A stretch of DNA of 64,000 nt from Allium sativum (GCA_030737875.1 CM060911.1:109534625-109598624); one strand, 5' to 3'. Counted from the first letter of the stretch, positions 21,312-34,429 are shown. Translations and numbers: made by a program. The notes: a model not told the origin generated them from the sequence alone.

Positions 21312-22091
21312 ATGTCCACCACCGCCGCCTCCTTCTCCTCCCTCCCCAACACTTCCTCCTCCTCCTCCTCTCCTCACCACCATTCCCTGTCTTTCCCCTC
21401 CAAAACATCTTCCCATTCGTTCAATTTCAAGCACCCTTCCTTCCCATCCCTAAAATCCAATCCGCACGCAGCATTGGTACCAACCCCCTCCTCAACCCTA
21501 ACCCCCTCCTCCACCGCCACCGCCGCCTCCTCCACCTTCGACCTTCTCGCCACCCACCTCGCCGCCTCCGACTTCCGTAAAGCCGACGACGAAACCCGCC
21601 GCCTCTTAATCCTCCTCGCCGGCGAAAACGCCGTCAAGCGCGGGTACGTCTTCTTCTCGGAGGTCCGATTCATCGACCAGCGCGATCTGAAGCAGATCGA
21701 CGATTTGTGGAAGAAGCACAGCGATGGGAGGTTCGGGTACAGCGTGCAGAAGAGGATCTGGGAGAAGAAGGCTAAAAGAGATTTCACGACTTTTTTCATT
21801 AAGGTCGGGTGGATGAAGAAGCTGGACACGGAGGTGGAGCAGTGGAACTACCGGAGTTTTCCGGATGAGTTCGTCTGGGAGATGAAGGGGGATGCGCCGC
21901 CTGAAGGGCATTTGCCTTTGACTAACGCGTTGAGAGGGACGCAGTTGCTGACTAGTATTTTCACGCATCCGGCATTTGAAGAGGAGGGGGAGGAGGTGGC
22001 GGAGGAAGATGTTGGTAATGACGGTGAGAGGAAGGAGAGAGTGAGGCTGGGAGGTGGTAATAGAAATTTCAAAACTGATTACTCCTTTTGA
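21312..22091 (+). CDS. GUN4: Tetrapyrrole-binding protein GUN4, chloroplast precursor
   Basis: GUN4 binds protoporphyrin IX and Mg-protoporphyrin IX and stimulates the ChlH subunit of Mg-chelatase in chlorophyll synthesis; it also acts in plastid-to-nucleus signalling. The 259-residue protein starts at the ATG at 21312 (MSTTAASFSSLPN). About 70 Ser/Thr/Pro-rich residues form a plastid transit peptide. The GUN4 domain follows (about residues 74-220): FDLLATHLAASDFRKADDET, then VKRGYVFFSEV, LKQIDDLWKKHSDGRFGYSVQ, GWMKKLDTEVEQWNYRSFP, and LPLTNALRGTQLL. The acidic tail ends FKTDYSF, a conserved plant C-terminal extension. Length and single-exon structure fit the family (about 265 aa in Arabidopsis). 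The frame is open upstream to about 21300 but without an ATG. No damage seen; likely functional and nuclear. Open frames on the opposite strand are GC-rich shadows. Confidence 0.95.
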   Translation: MSTTAASFSSLPNTSSSSSSPHHHSLSFPSKTSSHSFNFKHPSFPSLKSNPHAALVPTPSSTLTPSSTATAASSTFDLLATHLAASDFRKADDETRRLLILLAGENAVKRGYVFFSEVRFIDQRDLKQIDDLWKKHSDGRFGYSVQKRIWEKKAKRDFTTFFIKVGWMKKLDTEVEQWNYRSFPDEFVWEMKGDAPPEGHLPLTNALRGTQLLTSIFTHPAFEEEGEEVAEEDVGNDGERKERVRLGGGNRNFKTDYSF

Positions 22092-22103
22092 ACTCCTGTG
22101 CAT

Positions 22104-22109
22104 AATAAA
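22104..22109 (+). terminator. GUN4 polyadenylation signal candidate
   Basis: AATAAA 13 bp after the stop codon. It is close to the stop, so a more distal signal may be used in practice. Confidence 0.4.
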
Positions 22110-22230
22110 AGGAATATATGCTTTTCGTATTTGTGTTTTTTGTTTGGTTCAAAAAGGGTTTTGATAGTGCGTTTTGATTCATGATGGGCAATGGAAATGT
22201 TTGATCGATTGCTAGTTGTTTTAAATTTGA

Positions 22231-22530
22231 GGGTTCGTTTGTTTTTATAAAAAGTTCTGAATGTAAGTTCTGATTTATAAATCGGAACTTTATAGCTTGT
22301 TTGTTTTTTGTGTTAGTTCTGAATAAAGCTATCCATTCGGACAAAATTATTCAGAACATTTTTTGTGCTTATTCTTTGTTCTGAATGCTGAATATTGTAT
22401 TTTGTTCTGAATGCTGAATGAAAACAAACAAGTATTTGATTATTCAGAACTCAGCATTAAACAATCAGCAATCAGACTTTAGAGTTCAACAATCAGACTT
22501 CAGAATTCAGCATATTAAACAAACAGAGCC
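22231..22530. mobile_element. 300-bp MITE-like element downstream of GUN4
   Basis: The ends GGGTTCGTTTGTTT and the complement of GGCTCTGTTTGTTT match at 11 of 14 positions and are of the Tourist/PIF-Harbinger type. TGA flanks both sides (22228-22230 and 22531-22533), a possible 3-bp target duplication, though PIF elements usually use TWA. The interior repeats 'gttctgaatgctgaat' in both orientations. It sits in the 3' flank of GUN4. Confidence 0.55.
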
Positions 22531-22533
22531 TGA

Positions 22534-24863
22534 ATACTTTAAGATTCAATTTAAGTTTGCTTCCTTCTATAAGAGCCAAAATGTTTTGATTTTTCCTCCA
22601 TGGTTAGTTCAAAAATAGCTAAACTTACAAAATAATAATAAAAGTACTTAAATTTTATCGAAAATGCTCGAGTTTCTCGAAAACGTCTAGTTTTGATTAA
22701 TCTCTTATTAATCCTCGTCTTGACAATTAATTCATAAAACACGCTCTTCGTCTAATGTCCATCTAGCAAGTTTACTACATTGATGCACGTTAATACCGAA
22801 AAAGTCTGATAGCAAAAGTATTACAACTATTATTTAAAATATAAAACACTTAGATTTTAGAAGAAAAAAAATGTAAGAATTAGAGTGAGTGGAAAAACAA
22901 AAGTGTATGTTAATAATATAGAGTTGGATGTTCTTATTTGAATACAATTTGAATAGGGAAAATTTATTCAAATGCCAACTTTCAAACTTTTTTGACTCAT
23001 ATGGCGCAGCTCTAAAAATAGTTCACAAAGACAAATTTTCAAAGGGTAAATCTTGTTTTCCAATGTCACAACAATTCACTTCTTTGCATCCCACATCCCC
23101 GCCCACTTCTTATCTCCTTCAACCTCCACTTCCACGCTACTCATAACTGCTGCTTATCTTACCTGCCACCTCCTTAGTCGTCACCTTTTTTAAACCTACC
23201 CCTAAAAGACAAATTGATACATCCACCGTAGCATATCATGTCGTTTGTAGCTTTCAAACATAACAATATTATTGCTCACCTCATCTTAATTGTCAATACC
23301 GATTTGGAAAACAACAACATGTAAAAAATTATATTGTGAGGAATCATTACATGAGAAATGATGTAAGCATAAATAATCCGAGTACAAAGTGCAACTGAAT
23401 TGTAGCATTTAATCAAAAAATGATACCATAAGTGAGGTCAATACTTACACGATATATTTAACATAATTGTTGTACTCTCTTTTTTAACTTCGGTAAATAC
23501 AAAATTTATACTACACGATAGAATTATAAAATAATTTATGAAAAATTGCACAATAAATATTTAGAAAAATAAAAAAGACTGATACCACCTTTATAAAGCT
23601 CTGTTGTAGAATTATACATAAGTTTATGAAAATAGTTTTCCAACATTCAAAACTAAAATAAAAATGATATCCATATCTACAAAAAAGAAAGTCATGAAAA
23701 CGATATTAGAAAGTGTAATTTAAAAACATTAATCCAAAAAAGGTACAATAAATTGTTGTTGAATCTTGGATTTTGATGATTGACAAAACAATTTTACAAG
23801 AGAAGGTGATGAAGAAATACAAAGCAATATTTATGAATCCACATTGACGAAATATAAAGCGAAGACTCAAGACTCGATATTCAAGTATAATATGATCATA
23901 TTTTTTTAGAGTTATTACAGTCCTAGAAATGTTAAAATTTATCCTAAAGTAATTCATGCAAATACGACACTTGACGATTTAAATTTTATAAACTCTTTAA
24001 ATTAAATAAACATCTTATTACATGTTTTTAGACCTCCAATGGCAATATATTTTTGAATTCTTTGAGGAGATAGGATGAAACCAGAGGGAAAATGATGTGA
24101 ATTCAAGTACAACTCTCTGATATTGCGTGACTTTAAAATCAATGAAGAATTGGAGTGAAAGAGAGTGGATTTGCAAGGATAATTGAATAGTATTCAATGG
24201 ATTTGAATTGCAAATGTATGGAGGAGTAAGAGAAAATGAGAAAAGCTGATATTAAAATTCGTTTCCAGAAGCCTTAAATAGTGGTTAAAGAGATGTGTCT
24301 TTTGGTGAAGGGATGGAGGGAAATAACTCTTCATTTGAATGTTGACAATTTGAAAAACCGTTATATGTCGACATACAAAAACATATATGTTGACATGTAA
24401 GTATCAGCAGCACTTGTAACTGTTTAAAACGTGTTTCAAATTTTCAGCATTTCAAATTACTTTATATTTGTGGATTTTGTGATTCAGATGAGGTCAGTGG
24501 CTGATTGTCTTCAAGTATAATTGTCATGGGATCTTTAACAAGATATTATGAGGTTCAACCAATTCTTCATCGCTTCAAACACCTTTGTTCTTTAGTATTA
24601 TTCTCTAATAGGGTTTGGTTTTCAATTGCTTTGATTATTCTTTCATTACTCTGATTAACCTTCTTTTATAATTCTTCTTTTGTGCTCATATTTATCTCTA
24701 TAAATGTCTTCATGATATATCTGATGTAACCACACAACTTGATGATATGTTAGTAGTAATGTTCATATGGTTGTTGTCATCAAAATAAATACCTAAGATA
24801 TCAACAAATATCAACAAAGATTTTTAGATTTTTATTTCAATATTCCACGATTCTGGAGAAATC
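22534..24863. other. Non-coding AT-rich stretch
   Basis: No gene or element boundary recognised. It is the last sequence before the nested retroelement block. Confidence 0.5.
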
Positions 24864-25793
24864 TGTTACTACTAAATTCAGCACCAAAGCCAGAGATCGG
24901 TGAAGGGGTATCGGAGCGCTACTGGCATTAAGAGAATGTTTCGGAAGCATATAACTGACACTGGATCGCTGAAGCAATTGATACTGAAAGAAGAAAGAGG
25001 GAGATTTGCCAACGTGCTATCGGTACCAACATAAGGGCCAAAGGCTGGGTACCGATACAAAAAGAGATAGCGGCAAGGCAGTGCTGACACCGGAAGCAAC
25101 AGACATGGGTTCACTTCCGAAAGCATACCACTTGAAGCTGGGAGAAAGCAAAAAGGGATGGCGAAAGCTCAAGACCCAAAACCCAGAACCACAAAAGAAA
25201 GGCATAAAGTCAAGCTAGGAGGAAGCAAAGGGCTATCGGTATCTAGTATCGATACCGACACCAAGAAGTAACTTCAAAACCATCGGAAGGCATTCCGAAA
25301 GTATGTTGTCGCAATGCCTGAACTAAACCCAAGAATTCACTAAAGTAATCCGAAGTCATAAGAAAAGGGGCTACCCACACAAATTTACTTATTATCGATA
25401 CTGAAACAGATGAAGATGACAAAAGGAACGGAAGAATGAAGGTAATATTCTGAAGATTTACTATCGAGACCAAAGCTTATCGCCAAAACCGAATGCACTC
25501 TCGAAGCTATCAATACTAATGGACTTGGTATCGACACGTTATGAAAAAGCAGCATCAAAGTTAAGATCCTAGAGCCCGGAAATGACACTTCGAAAAGGAT
25601 AAACCCGATAACAATGCTCTGTAGAGAGAAAGGCAGCCGAAACCATGTTGCCGAAACCGAAAGGCATAAAAGCGGCCGAAACCCTGTTGCTGCATCTGAA
25701 AATGACCTCTGCTGAGTTGCTGTCAAAAGGGAGGCCAATTTGTTTATAAATAAGACCCCAATGGTCTCATTTTGGGGGACTTTTCTCATTCTC
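24864..25793 (+). repeat. Tat-like 5' LTR, first part
   Basis: Collinear with 56904 onward. Ends at the TSD CTC (25791-25793) of the inserted CACTA element; the rest of the LTR is at 48615-49085. Net LTR length about 1.40 kb. Confidence 0.85.
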
Positions 25794-26971
25794 CACTACA
25801 ACAAAAACACCATATTACAACGGTGGAAAACGGTTGTAAAAGACTTTTTACAACGGTGGTGCAACCGTCGTTTATTAAAAAGTTGTAATAGACTAAAATC
25901 TTTTATAACTTTTTTGCATCTTTGCGACATCATTGTGAAATGTATATTTTGCAACTGTTTTCCACGGTTGTAATAAATTTTATTACAACTGTTTATAACA
26001 ATTGTAATATATTTTATCAAAAGTATTATTTTATAGTTGTAATATATGAACAAATTATATACGTATTACAATAAAAGAATTCATTTTAGAACATATTATC
26101 TACAAAACTAAAGATATCAAACAAACTTAAAACATGAACCAAAACAATATATCAGAAATTTCAAACTCTCATCATTTTTTTTATAAATCATACAAGTATC
26201 TTAAGTACATAAAGCAACTACAAAGTCCATTGTCCAAGACTCTAAAATCCAAATGACTTGAAGTCATCTTTCATAAACATACATCGCTAGGAGTAATACA
26301 AACATAATGAAATTGAGATTTGCTCGCAATGTTGTTGGTCTTGCAATGGTCTTCATTCGTGAGTTGACTTCCAATGAATTTGAGATTTTCTTGCAATGTT
26401 GCAGGTGTTTTGAATTAAATTATATGAAGTAACATATTAAGCAATAAGAATGAAGTATATTAAAGTATGAAGTAACCTAAGCTATAAAACGTAACAGAAG
26501 CTATGCAGCATTCAATGTTAATATTTCTATAAATAAATATGAACTGATATGATAATGTGAAGTATAAACAGTTCTAGAAGACATTATTATTCTAGAAGAC
26601 AAGGTATATTGATTATAATATTGTATTATAATTGGACTAAATTAAACTAAGCAATATAAGATTATAACAGAACTGAACTTACTACGAACATATGTCATGC
26701 ACCTGTGTCTCAAACAACCGATGCCTCCTTGGTTAAAGATGGTCCGATATAGGTCTTTCATTATTACACTATGATGCTATCTAGTTTAATGTGATATAAT
26801 AGTTCCTGGGGAAACGAAAACAAAGTACCGTCTTGCATCCATGAGAAGCCATTACTTCCAGCAATACAATGGTCCAAATGAGATTGTTGTCATAATAAAG
26901 CAGGGTTTTTTTGCATGCTTTCTCCTACGGCTTTAAGGCCAGCAAAATGAATGATAACTTCAAAACTGCAT

Positions 26972-29779
26972 TGCGACGACCGCCCACGGCCCCCGCACTA
27001 ACAAGAGGAATAGTGCGCTGAAAGGTGTGCCAGACAACTATGGATGATCATCAGAGTAGGTATACTCAAGCAGAAACTGTCGTAAAACTCACAGCGCAAG
27101 GATAAAATATAATAGAACATATACAACAGGTAATAGTAGTGAAATATCATATAGCAAACTTTTCAAACTTTCACAACATCCTGAAAGATTATTCCAACAT
27201 CATAGGAAATATCAAGTATGTACATAAGGCCTCACTACGACACTCATAGAGCAACTCAAACAGCGGAAACAGAAATACTAGATAGTAGCAAAAGTAATAC
27301 GCCAGCCTCCTGCTCGCCTTCGCACAGCAACATCGTCCTCACTAATCACCTATCCCCTGCTACTTAGTCTGCCCATCCAACCGGATGAACAACCCAAGGT
27401 AATAAGAGGAAGCATAAAACCCTGAGTCAGACAACTGTCTTAATGAGCGATAAAACAGCTAACAAAGTTCAACAATAAAGTATATGAGCATGGATAGATA
27501 AACATACTAATCTATCCACAACACCAGAGAAGAACTCTACCCTATCTTCCCCACATCGGACAGTGATAGCCCTTACGATAAGCAATTCAACCATTCATCC
27601 ATTGAAACCAGAACACCCATTCAATTTGGGAAAAGCACTCATAACATCCAAATTATATATGTCTCATGTAAACCATCCTAATCGAATTCAACATCCCTCA
27701 AGCACAAGCCCTAGAGGCCAACCTTGCCATATGTCAGACAAGCACCCAAGGAACATCTCCTTTGATGTTGGACGACCTACATGAGACGATACAAAGAGAA
27801 CAACAATCATCCATGACTGACTCCGGCTGTTACCGCTAGTCCAGCTTTGAAACCATCGTTAATCGTATGACGACCAGCCTTGCCATATGTCAAGAACTAA
27901 TGGTAACCCCAGTTCTAGCATAAATTCGATACGCCTTTCAACGATACGTATGTATGACCAACCTTGACAACTAGGTCTTTCAACGATACCCAGGGTACTC
28001 GACCTACAACCGGTTTTTTGGGTACCCCCATCATACCCCTACTTTGTGCCTGCTAGAACTTACGACAACGATAATCTCTCGGCCTTCTCATCTCTAGTCA
28101 TCCAACCCGACGACTATTCATAGCCCAAGCAACCTTCTCGAGCAACCATTATCCACCAACTCACAACCTTTGAGTTGTCACCTCATTCGTAGTTCTACAC
28201 CGATCAACAAACCCTCTTTAACACTTCGAACCTTCCTACTTGAATTTACTTCGAAGTCACACCATCACCAAGCCAACTACATCACTACGCTGAGGCTAGG
28301 GTTTGGGGGGTTGCCCCCGAAAAATATATTTTTTAGACCTTTTTGTTCAAATTTGGGTCGTACCCGAAAATATAATTTTTAAGAAAATGGCCTACGGACT
28401 GACCAGATGTTAACCGACCCCTCCGGCCAGAGTGACTCAACCACTTCTGGCTCACTCGACCCAACCATGTTCGACCGACCTGGACTCAACCCAACCACTT
28501 CTGGCTTGCTCGACCTAACCATGTTCGACCGATCCAGACTCAACCCAACCACTTCTAGCTCGCTCGACCCAACAATGTTCGACCGACCCAGACTCAACCC
28601 AACCACTTCTGGCTTGCTCGACCCAGCCATGTTCGACCGACCCAGACTCAACCCAACAACTTCTGGTTCGCTCGACCCAACCATGTTCGACCGACCCAGA
28701 CTTGACTGACCCCCTGTACTCGACCGACCAGGGTTTGCTCGACCCAAAACCTGCACTTCACCAATCCAACTCTTATTTCGACCAAAACTTCGCCAAACGA
28801 TAGATTCGACAAATCTGACTCATCCAATTCATTAAATATGGCCACAAACATGGTATGAAACCATTAGCAACATGAACACAACGCTTTTCATCAAAATTAT
28901 GTAAATCACTCCAAAATCATAATGAATGATCATATGAATAAAATTGCGGATCTAACTTGCATAAACATATGAAATGGCATAGGAATTACCAGTTTAAACT
29001 TACTAAATTGGATCTTATGGTGATTCATATGAAAATGAACTTATCATGGTATAGATCTATGATAAAACACTTGAATTTGATGAAAAACATGATCAAACAT
29101 TCATATACTTCATTTAACCCATGTGAGAGATGTAAACCACTCACCGATTCTCCAAAACAAGCTAAAATGATAAAAATATGAATCCAGACATTAAGTACCT
29201 CGCACGAAACCCCTTGATCCGATGAATTCTTGCTTCAATCAATGTAGATCTAGCCTCCAATGGTGTAGATCTATGATTTCGCTCCTTGGATTTTGATTTT
29301 TAATGGTGGAAAGGTGTTAGAGGAAGGATCACAAGGCCACCTTATGAGAGATGGGGAAACTAAACCATTTCCCATATCTCTCACCCCCTATTTATACCCC
29401 TTCCACTAGCCCACCAATGGGCCTTCCCAAATCAGCCCATTGTGGCTCTCCAAACCTGAACAACCAACTGAAAAACCTTAAAACAGTAATTCATCCTAAC
29501 TCGCTGAGCCAAATCCTTAATGTAACCACTCTACGGAAAGGCAATCATCATTTCCTTTCCAATGGCATAGGTCTCACCCTTTGATTCGACCTGAGTCATA
29601 AGTTATGTCATGTATAAAACTGATAGGGGCAAAATGGTCACAAACAAAATAGGTAAAAATTATGGATATGTCTCACATCCCCATAAGCAACATATAAAAA
29701 TACGAGAATGATCCAACCCTCCAGGAATAAAATAAAAATATTTTACGATCCTCCGATATGTAAAATGCGGGCTGTTACA
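26972..29779 (-). repeat. Chromovirus 3' LTR
   Basis: 2808 bp, starts TGTAACAGCC at 29779 (minus strand). Contains a 54-bp minisatellite at 28453-28715. Confidence 0.92.
28453..28715. repeat. 54-bp minisatellite inside the LTR, five copies
   Basis: Five tandem copies of a 54-bp unit beginning GCTCGACCCAACCATGTTCG, the last one partial. Since 54 is a multiple of three it stays open in several frames (e.g. 28407-28709 on plus, 28379-28756 on minus), which explains the repetitive ORFs; I do not call proteins. The other LTR has only about three to four copies. Confidence 0.85.
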
Positions 29780-29795
29780 TTCTTCTCCCCTTAAG
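29780..29795 (-). other. Chromovirus polypurine tract
   Basis: Minus strand AAGGGGAGAAGAA directly before the 3' LTR start. Confidence 0.75.
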
Positions 29796-29979
29796 AATTT
29801 CACCCCCGAAATTCCAAGCAAACACAAGCAACCACAATAATTCTGCATGCCTATCATCCATGAGAAGCCAATTCTATCACCCAAACTAGCAATCATCAAG
29901 CCATGCACTCATAGCCTTATCCTAGCACGCGGAATTCTATTAATCAATTAACAAGATACAACGATGGTATGATATCAAA

Positions 29980-32800
29980 GGGTCCTACCGACGAAGAGTT
30001 CTGGATGAGTCGCCATCATGCTCTCTTCTATCTCCCACGCACAATCGTCACCATCTTCACTCCATTGTACCTTGACTAGCTTAACCGTCTTCCTCCTAAG
30101 CTATTTCGTGTCATTTCCCACAACACAAAGCGGCTTACGAGGTTTTGCAACTACTGTTTCTACTTCTAGGTCTTCGTAGTGCTCTGGAGATACCACCACA
30201 TTCGAATCATGCACGAACTTCCATAGAAGTGACACATGAAACACATTATACAAGCTCGACATCTTCTAGGCTAACTCCAATCTACATGCGAGCTTTACAA
30301 TTCGCTCGACTATTGGAAATGGTCCAACGAACCCAGGAGCCAACTTTCCATTGTTTCTGAATCTAACTGTATGCTTCAGTGGTGAAACCTTCAAGAAAAC
30401 CATATCACCAACGTCAAATTCCAAATCTTTTCGATGCTTATCAGCATAAATCTTCTGACAATCTAGGGCTGCCTTCATTCGTTGCCGAACGATCTGGATA
30501 CTATCCGAGGTCTCTCTAATCATCTCAGGCCCAAGTACCAACCTATCTCCATTTTCTAAGCAACATGCTGGAGAATTGCACGACCTCCCATACAACGCCT
30601 CGTACAGTGCCATCCTAATGCTAGACTACTAGCTATTATTATATGCAAACTCAACTAGATGTAAATGGTCTTCTCATGATCCTCCGAAGTCTAACACACA
30701 ACCCCTCATAAGATCTTCCAAAACTCGATTGACTCTCTCGGTCCGACCATCAGTTTGGGGATGATAAGCTGTACTTAAACACAACTTAGTTCCCAAAGCT
30801 TCTTGCAAACTTTACCAAAATCCACTTGTAAACAATGGATCTCGATCAATCACTATACTCTTTGGGACCCCATGGAATCGAACTATCCATTTTACATAAA
30901 GTTCAGCCAATTTCGATGCCTTCCTAGTCGTCTTGACAGGAATGAATCTTGTACTTTTGGCCGAGCGATCCACGATGACCCAAATTCCTTAATTTCCTGT
31001 CCTAGTTCTAAGTAGTCCATCGATAAAGTCCATCGATATTTGCTCCCACTTCCACGTAGGAACTTCCAATGGCTGAAGCAAACCACTCAGCTTCTTCTGT
31101 TCAGCTTTCACCAACTGATAGTTCATGCACTTGGAAATGAACTTTCCAATATCTCGATTCATCCCCTCCCAGTAGTATACTCGCTTCATGTCTTGATATA
31201 TCTTATTGCCACCGGGATGAATCGTCAACTTAGAGTGATGACATTCTCTCGGAACCTTATCTCTCAATCCGTCGATATCAGGAACAACTAACCTCCCTTG
31301 TTTTCGAAGCCAACCTTCTCGATCGGCCTCGAACTCTTTATCTTCGGGTTCCAGTTTCTGGATAAACTCGACAAGCTTTGCATCTCGCTTTTAGTTTTCG
31401 CTAATCCTTTCGATAAGAGTAGATCTTATCGACAAGCTTGGGAACATTTAAGGTTCCAACTCACACCTTGGCTTGAAATTGAACCTTGCCAAATACTCGA
31501 GGCTATTCCATTCCAAAAACATTACCCCCGAACGTACGTGTCTTCGATTCAACGCATCTTCCACTGCGTTACCTTTACCAGGAGTATAGGCTATACCAAA
31601 ATCATACGATGCCAGAAACTCTAGCCATCATTGCTGCCGAAGATTCAAATCCTTTTGGGAGAATAGATACTTCAACGACTCGTGATCCGTGAACAACTCG
31701 AATCGAACTCACAACAGGTAATGTCTCCACGTCTTCAGAGCAAACACAATCGCCGCCAACTCTAAATCATGAGTTAGATAGTTTTTCTCATGCAGCTTTA
31801 GCTGTCGACTCGCGTACGCCACAGCCTTATCCTTCTGCATTAGCACTGCTCCAAGTCCAGTGCCACATGCATCAGTGTATACCACCATCTCCTCATTCCC
31901 ACTTGAAATATAGGAGCACTCATTAGCCTTTCTTTCAGGATCCCAAACGCTTTTTCACACTTTGCATCCCATGTGAACACTTAGTTCTTTTTCGTCAATC
32001 CTGTCAATGGTGCAACTACCTTGGAGAAATCCTTGATAAACCGTCGGTAATAACCAACCAATCCAAGGAAATTTCTCACATTCGTCGCATTCTTAGGTCT
32101 ATCCCAGCCCTGCATTGCTGCCACTTTGGCAGGGCCAACCGCTATCCCATTTCCAGAAACAACATGGCCTAAGAACCTCACTTCACTCTTCTAGAAGTGA
32201 CATTTTGAAAACTAAGCTCTTAGCTGATGCTTTAGCAAGATTTCCAACACAACCCTCAAGTGCGTCTTATGTTCTTCCTCATTCTGGGAATAAACCAGAA
32301 TTTTCAACTGATCCCTGAATACTCTATTCATAAGATCCACAAAATACGTTGGCATGTTAATCAACCCGAATGGCTTCACCAACCATTCGAAGAAACCATA
32401 TGGGGTCCTAAAAGCAGTCTTTGGCACACTATCCTTCGCCACCCTCAACTGATGAAATCCTGTTGCCAAATCCATCTGAGAAAACACTTTGGCCTCATGA
32501 AGTTGATCGAACAAGTCATCAATCCTTAGCAACAGATACTTGTTCTTCTTAGTTACCTTGTTCAGCTCATGATAGTCCACACACAATCTTAATGAGCCAT
32601 TTTCCTTGATTGCAAACACGGCTGGTGCACCCCATTCGGATACACTCCTCCGAATGAACCCTTTTCCCAAAAGGTCATGAACTTGCACCTCTAACTCTCG
32701 TTGTTCCTTAGTCATCATCTGCCTATGAGGCATAACAATTGGTCTAGCTTCTTCGACCAAATCGATCCTAAACTTGATCTAACGATGCGGCGGCAACCCT
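29980..32800 (-). pseudogene. Chromovirus pol remnant: RT, RNase H, integrase, chromodomain
   Basis: From high to low coordinates: RT (32212-32800; [34 protein letters not shown]), RT/RNase H connection (31981-32181; [19 protein letters not shown]), RNase H (about 31680-31900; TDA and [18 protein letters not shown]), integrase zinc domain and core start (30989-31267), integrase C-terminus (30266-30613; FDVGDMVFLKVSP), then a chromodomain-like end (about 29990-30080; VQWSEDGDDCAWEIEESM). The RT catalytic FIDD/YxDD segment is absent: the text passes from VFRDQLK straight to ILVYS. The integrase zinc domain has Tyr for its last Cys (KCMNYQ). Stops and shifts separate the parts. The chromodomain places the element among chromoviruses. 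Confidence 0.88.
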
Positions 32801-33132
32801 TTGACCTCGTCAAAGACTTCTTTATACTCATTAGCGATCAACACAGATGACAAGTCTTCATGTGGAATCCTAAGCGAATATAGATAGCTCACGAAGACAC
32901 CCTCTTCGCGCTTACATCTAATCAACACCTTTCACCCTTCCACATCCCCGACTCACACCTCTAGCTTTTCGCAATTCACCTTTGTTGCATATCTCTTGAG
33001 CCAATCCATGCCTAAGATGATCCCAAACTCAGCAAAGTTAAGAACAAAGCAATCACACACAAAAGAGCAACCATGACTCGACGACACTAGACCACCGAAA
33101 TCATGCAAAGATTGGATGAACCCCCAACTGGA
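32801..33132 (-). pseudogene. Chromovirus protease, distal part
   Basis: The minus strand continues the aspartic-protease and linker region to LGMDWLKRYATKVNCEKLEV (about 32950-33010). Its upstream half lies at 40802-40940 on the far side of CACTA 2. The two halves read through in one frame once that element and one TTA are removed. Confidence 0.75.
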
Positions 33133-33399
33133 TTACACTACAAGAAAATGTTTTATTAATAGCAAAATAGGATAGCACGATATTTTAACTTGCTATGGTT
33201 AAGTATGCTAGTCATTATTCATGATAAAGATAGATTTAAGTGGTAAAACATAGCCACGAGCCACGCAATGTTAAACAACGCCCTAAAAATTTGGCGGTCA
33301 AACATTTCACGCTTCCCTCTCAACTTCTAGCCACTAAAATTTCCTTTTTGTTTTTCCCCCACTCTCCAATTCAGTCGCCCTAAATTTCATCTTTACCGA

Positions 33400-33770
33400 G
33401 CTGCCACATTTCATCTTTTTGCGTTCCCTTCCAAAATTCTTAATCGACTTATTCACTTCGGATTTTCCTCTTCACTCTCTTCAATACCTAATCCTCTTTA
33501 ACGTGGAAGGTAAAGCATGATTCACAACCCTCTCTGGCTCAAGGCTCCATAACCTTTTCTTCCTCAAGGCTCTATTTTGAGAGTTCTAAGCACGATTCTG
33601 TAACGACCTTGATCGATTTCGCGATTCTTCAAGGAAGTTGAAGTGCGATTCACAAATTAATTTCAATTTCAAATTTGAAATTCCTCAAGCTAGCTGAAGC
33701 ATGATTCTTAAAAGCAGCTGAAGTGCGATTTCTCCTTTGCAAATTAGGGTTCAGGTATATTTTTTGAAAG
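33400..33770 (+). other. Leader-like sequence with donor-like sites, CACTA 2
   Basis: A pyrimidine-rich, UTR-like stretch ends at GAAGGTAAAG (near 33507) and again at TTCAGGTATA (near 33752), both donor-like. A 'gaagtgcgattc' motif is repeated. It could be a captured 5' UTR or a promoter-proximal part of the element's own transcript. Not assigned to a gene. Confidence 0.3.
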
Positions 33771-34429
33771 TCAAGCACCGTTTTTACAAAATTTCAGATT
33801 GGCTATCCCTTGTTTTTGTCAGCGTACCAATAGTGAGCTGTTTTTCATGAATTTGTTGTATTAACTGGCACCGGTTGCTCTTCAGTTTGCAAAAATTCAT
33901 ATCGATTTATACTATTGGACTACTGTCTTGGACTTTTATAAATATAAGGAAAGATTAACTTAAAACTGAGCACGAATGGTGAATCTTTGTACTAGCTTGC
34001 AGCTTCATTTTCTGTCATTTCACAGTGTTAAAATCTATGGTAAATAAATTATCACAATGCATTTTGATTGGATGTAGATAACTTGCAATAAAATATGCAA
34101 CATATAATGAATAATATAATGATTCACTTAAAACTACAACAGTTTGAATAAATAAGAAAACACTAAACAATGCGCCCTTTCATGCTTTAAGTGAAGTTTA
34201 AGGGATCTGGATGTAAATTCTTTTGGGTTCTTTCTTGACTACATATCTTGAATTGGGACAATATAAATCTTGGAAAGAAGACTGTGGAATCGATGTTGAA
34301 CCTAGATCCAGGAGAGTAGATCTTCCCAAGCAGTTAGTTTTTGTTTGATTGTTTATCATTTATCTCAGATACTGTTCATTTTGTGACAATTATTATATTG
34401 GATTTTCTTGTTGTCATAAAAGGATTATA

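Noticed and set aside
21070..21453. 127-codon proline-rich open frame overlapping the GUN4 start
   Set aside because: It covers the CCTCC-rich leader and transit-peptide region in another frame; low complexity.
21374..22103. Long open frames on the minus strand over GUN4
   Set aside because: They are shadows caused by the GC-rich codon third positions of GUN4; no family resemblance.
23706..23957. 82-codon minus-strand open frame
   Set aside because: Hydrophobic, AT-driven composition, no start context and no family similarity.
28379..28756. Open frames on both strands over the LTR minisatellite (also 43538-43920)
   Set aside because: A 54-bp unit keeps several frames open at once; no start context or non-repetitive domain.
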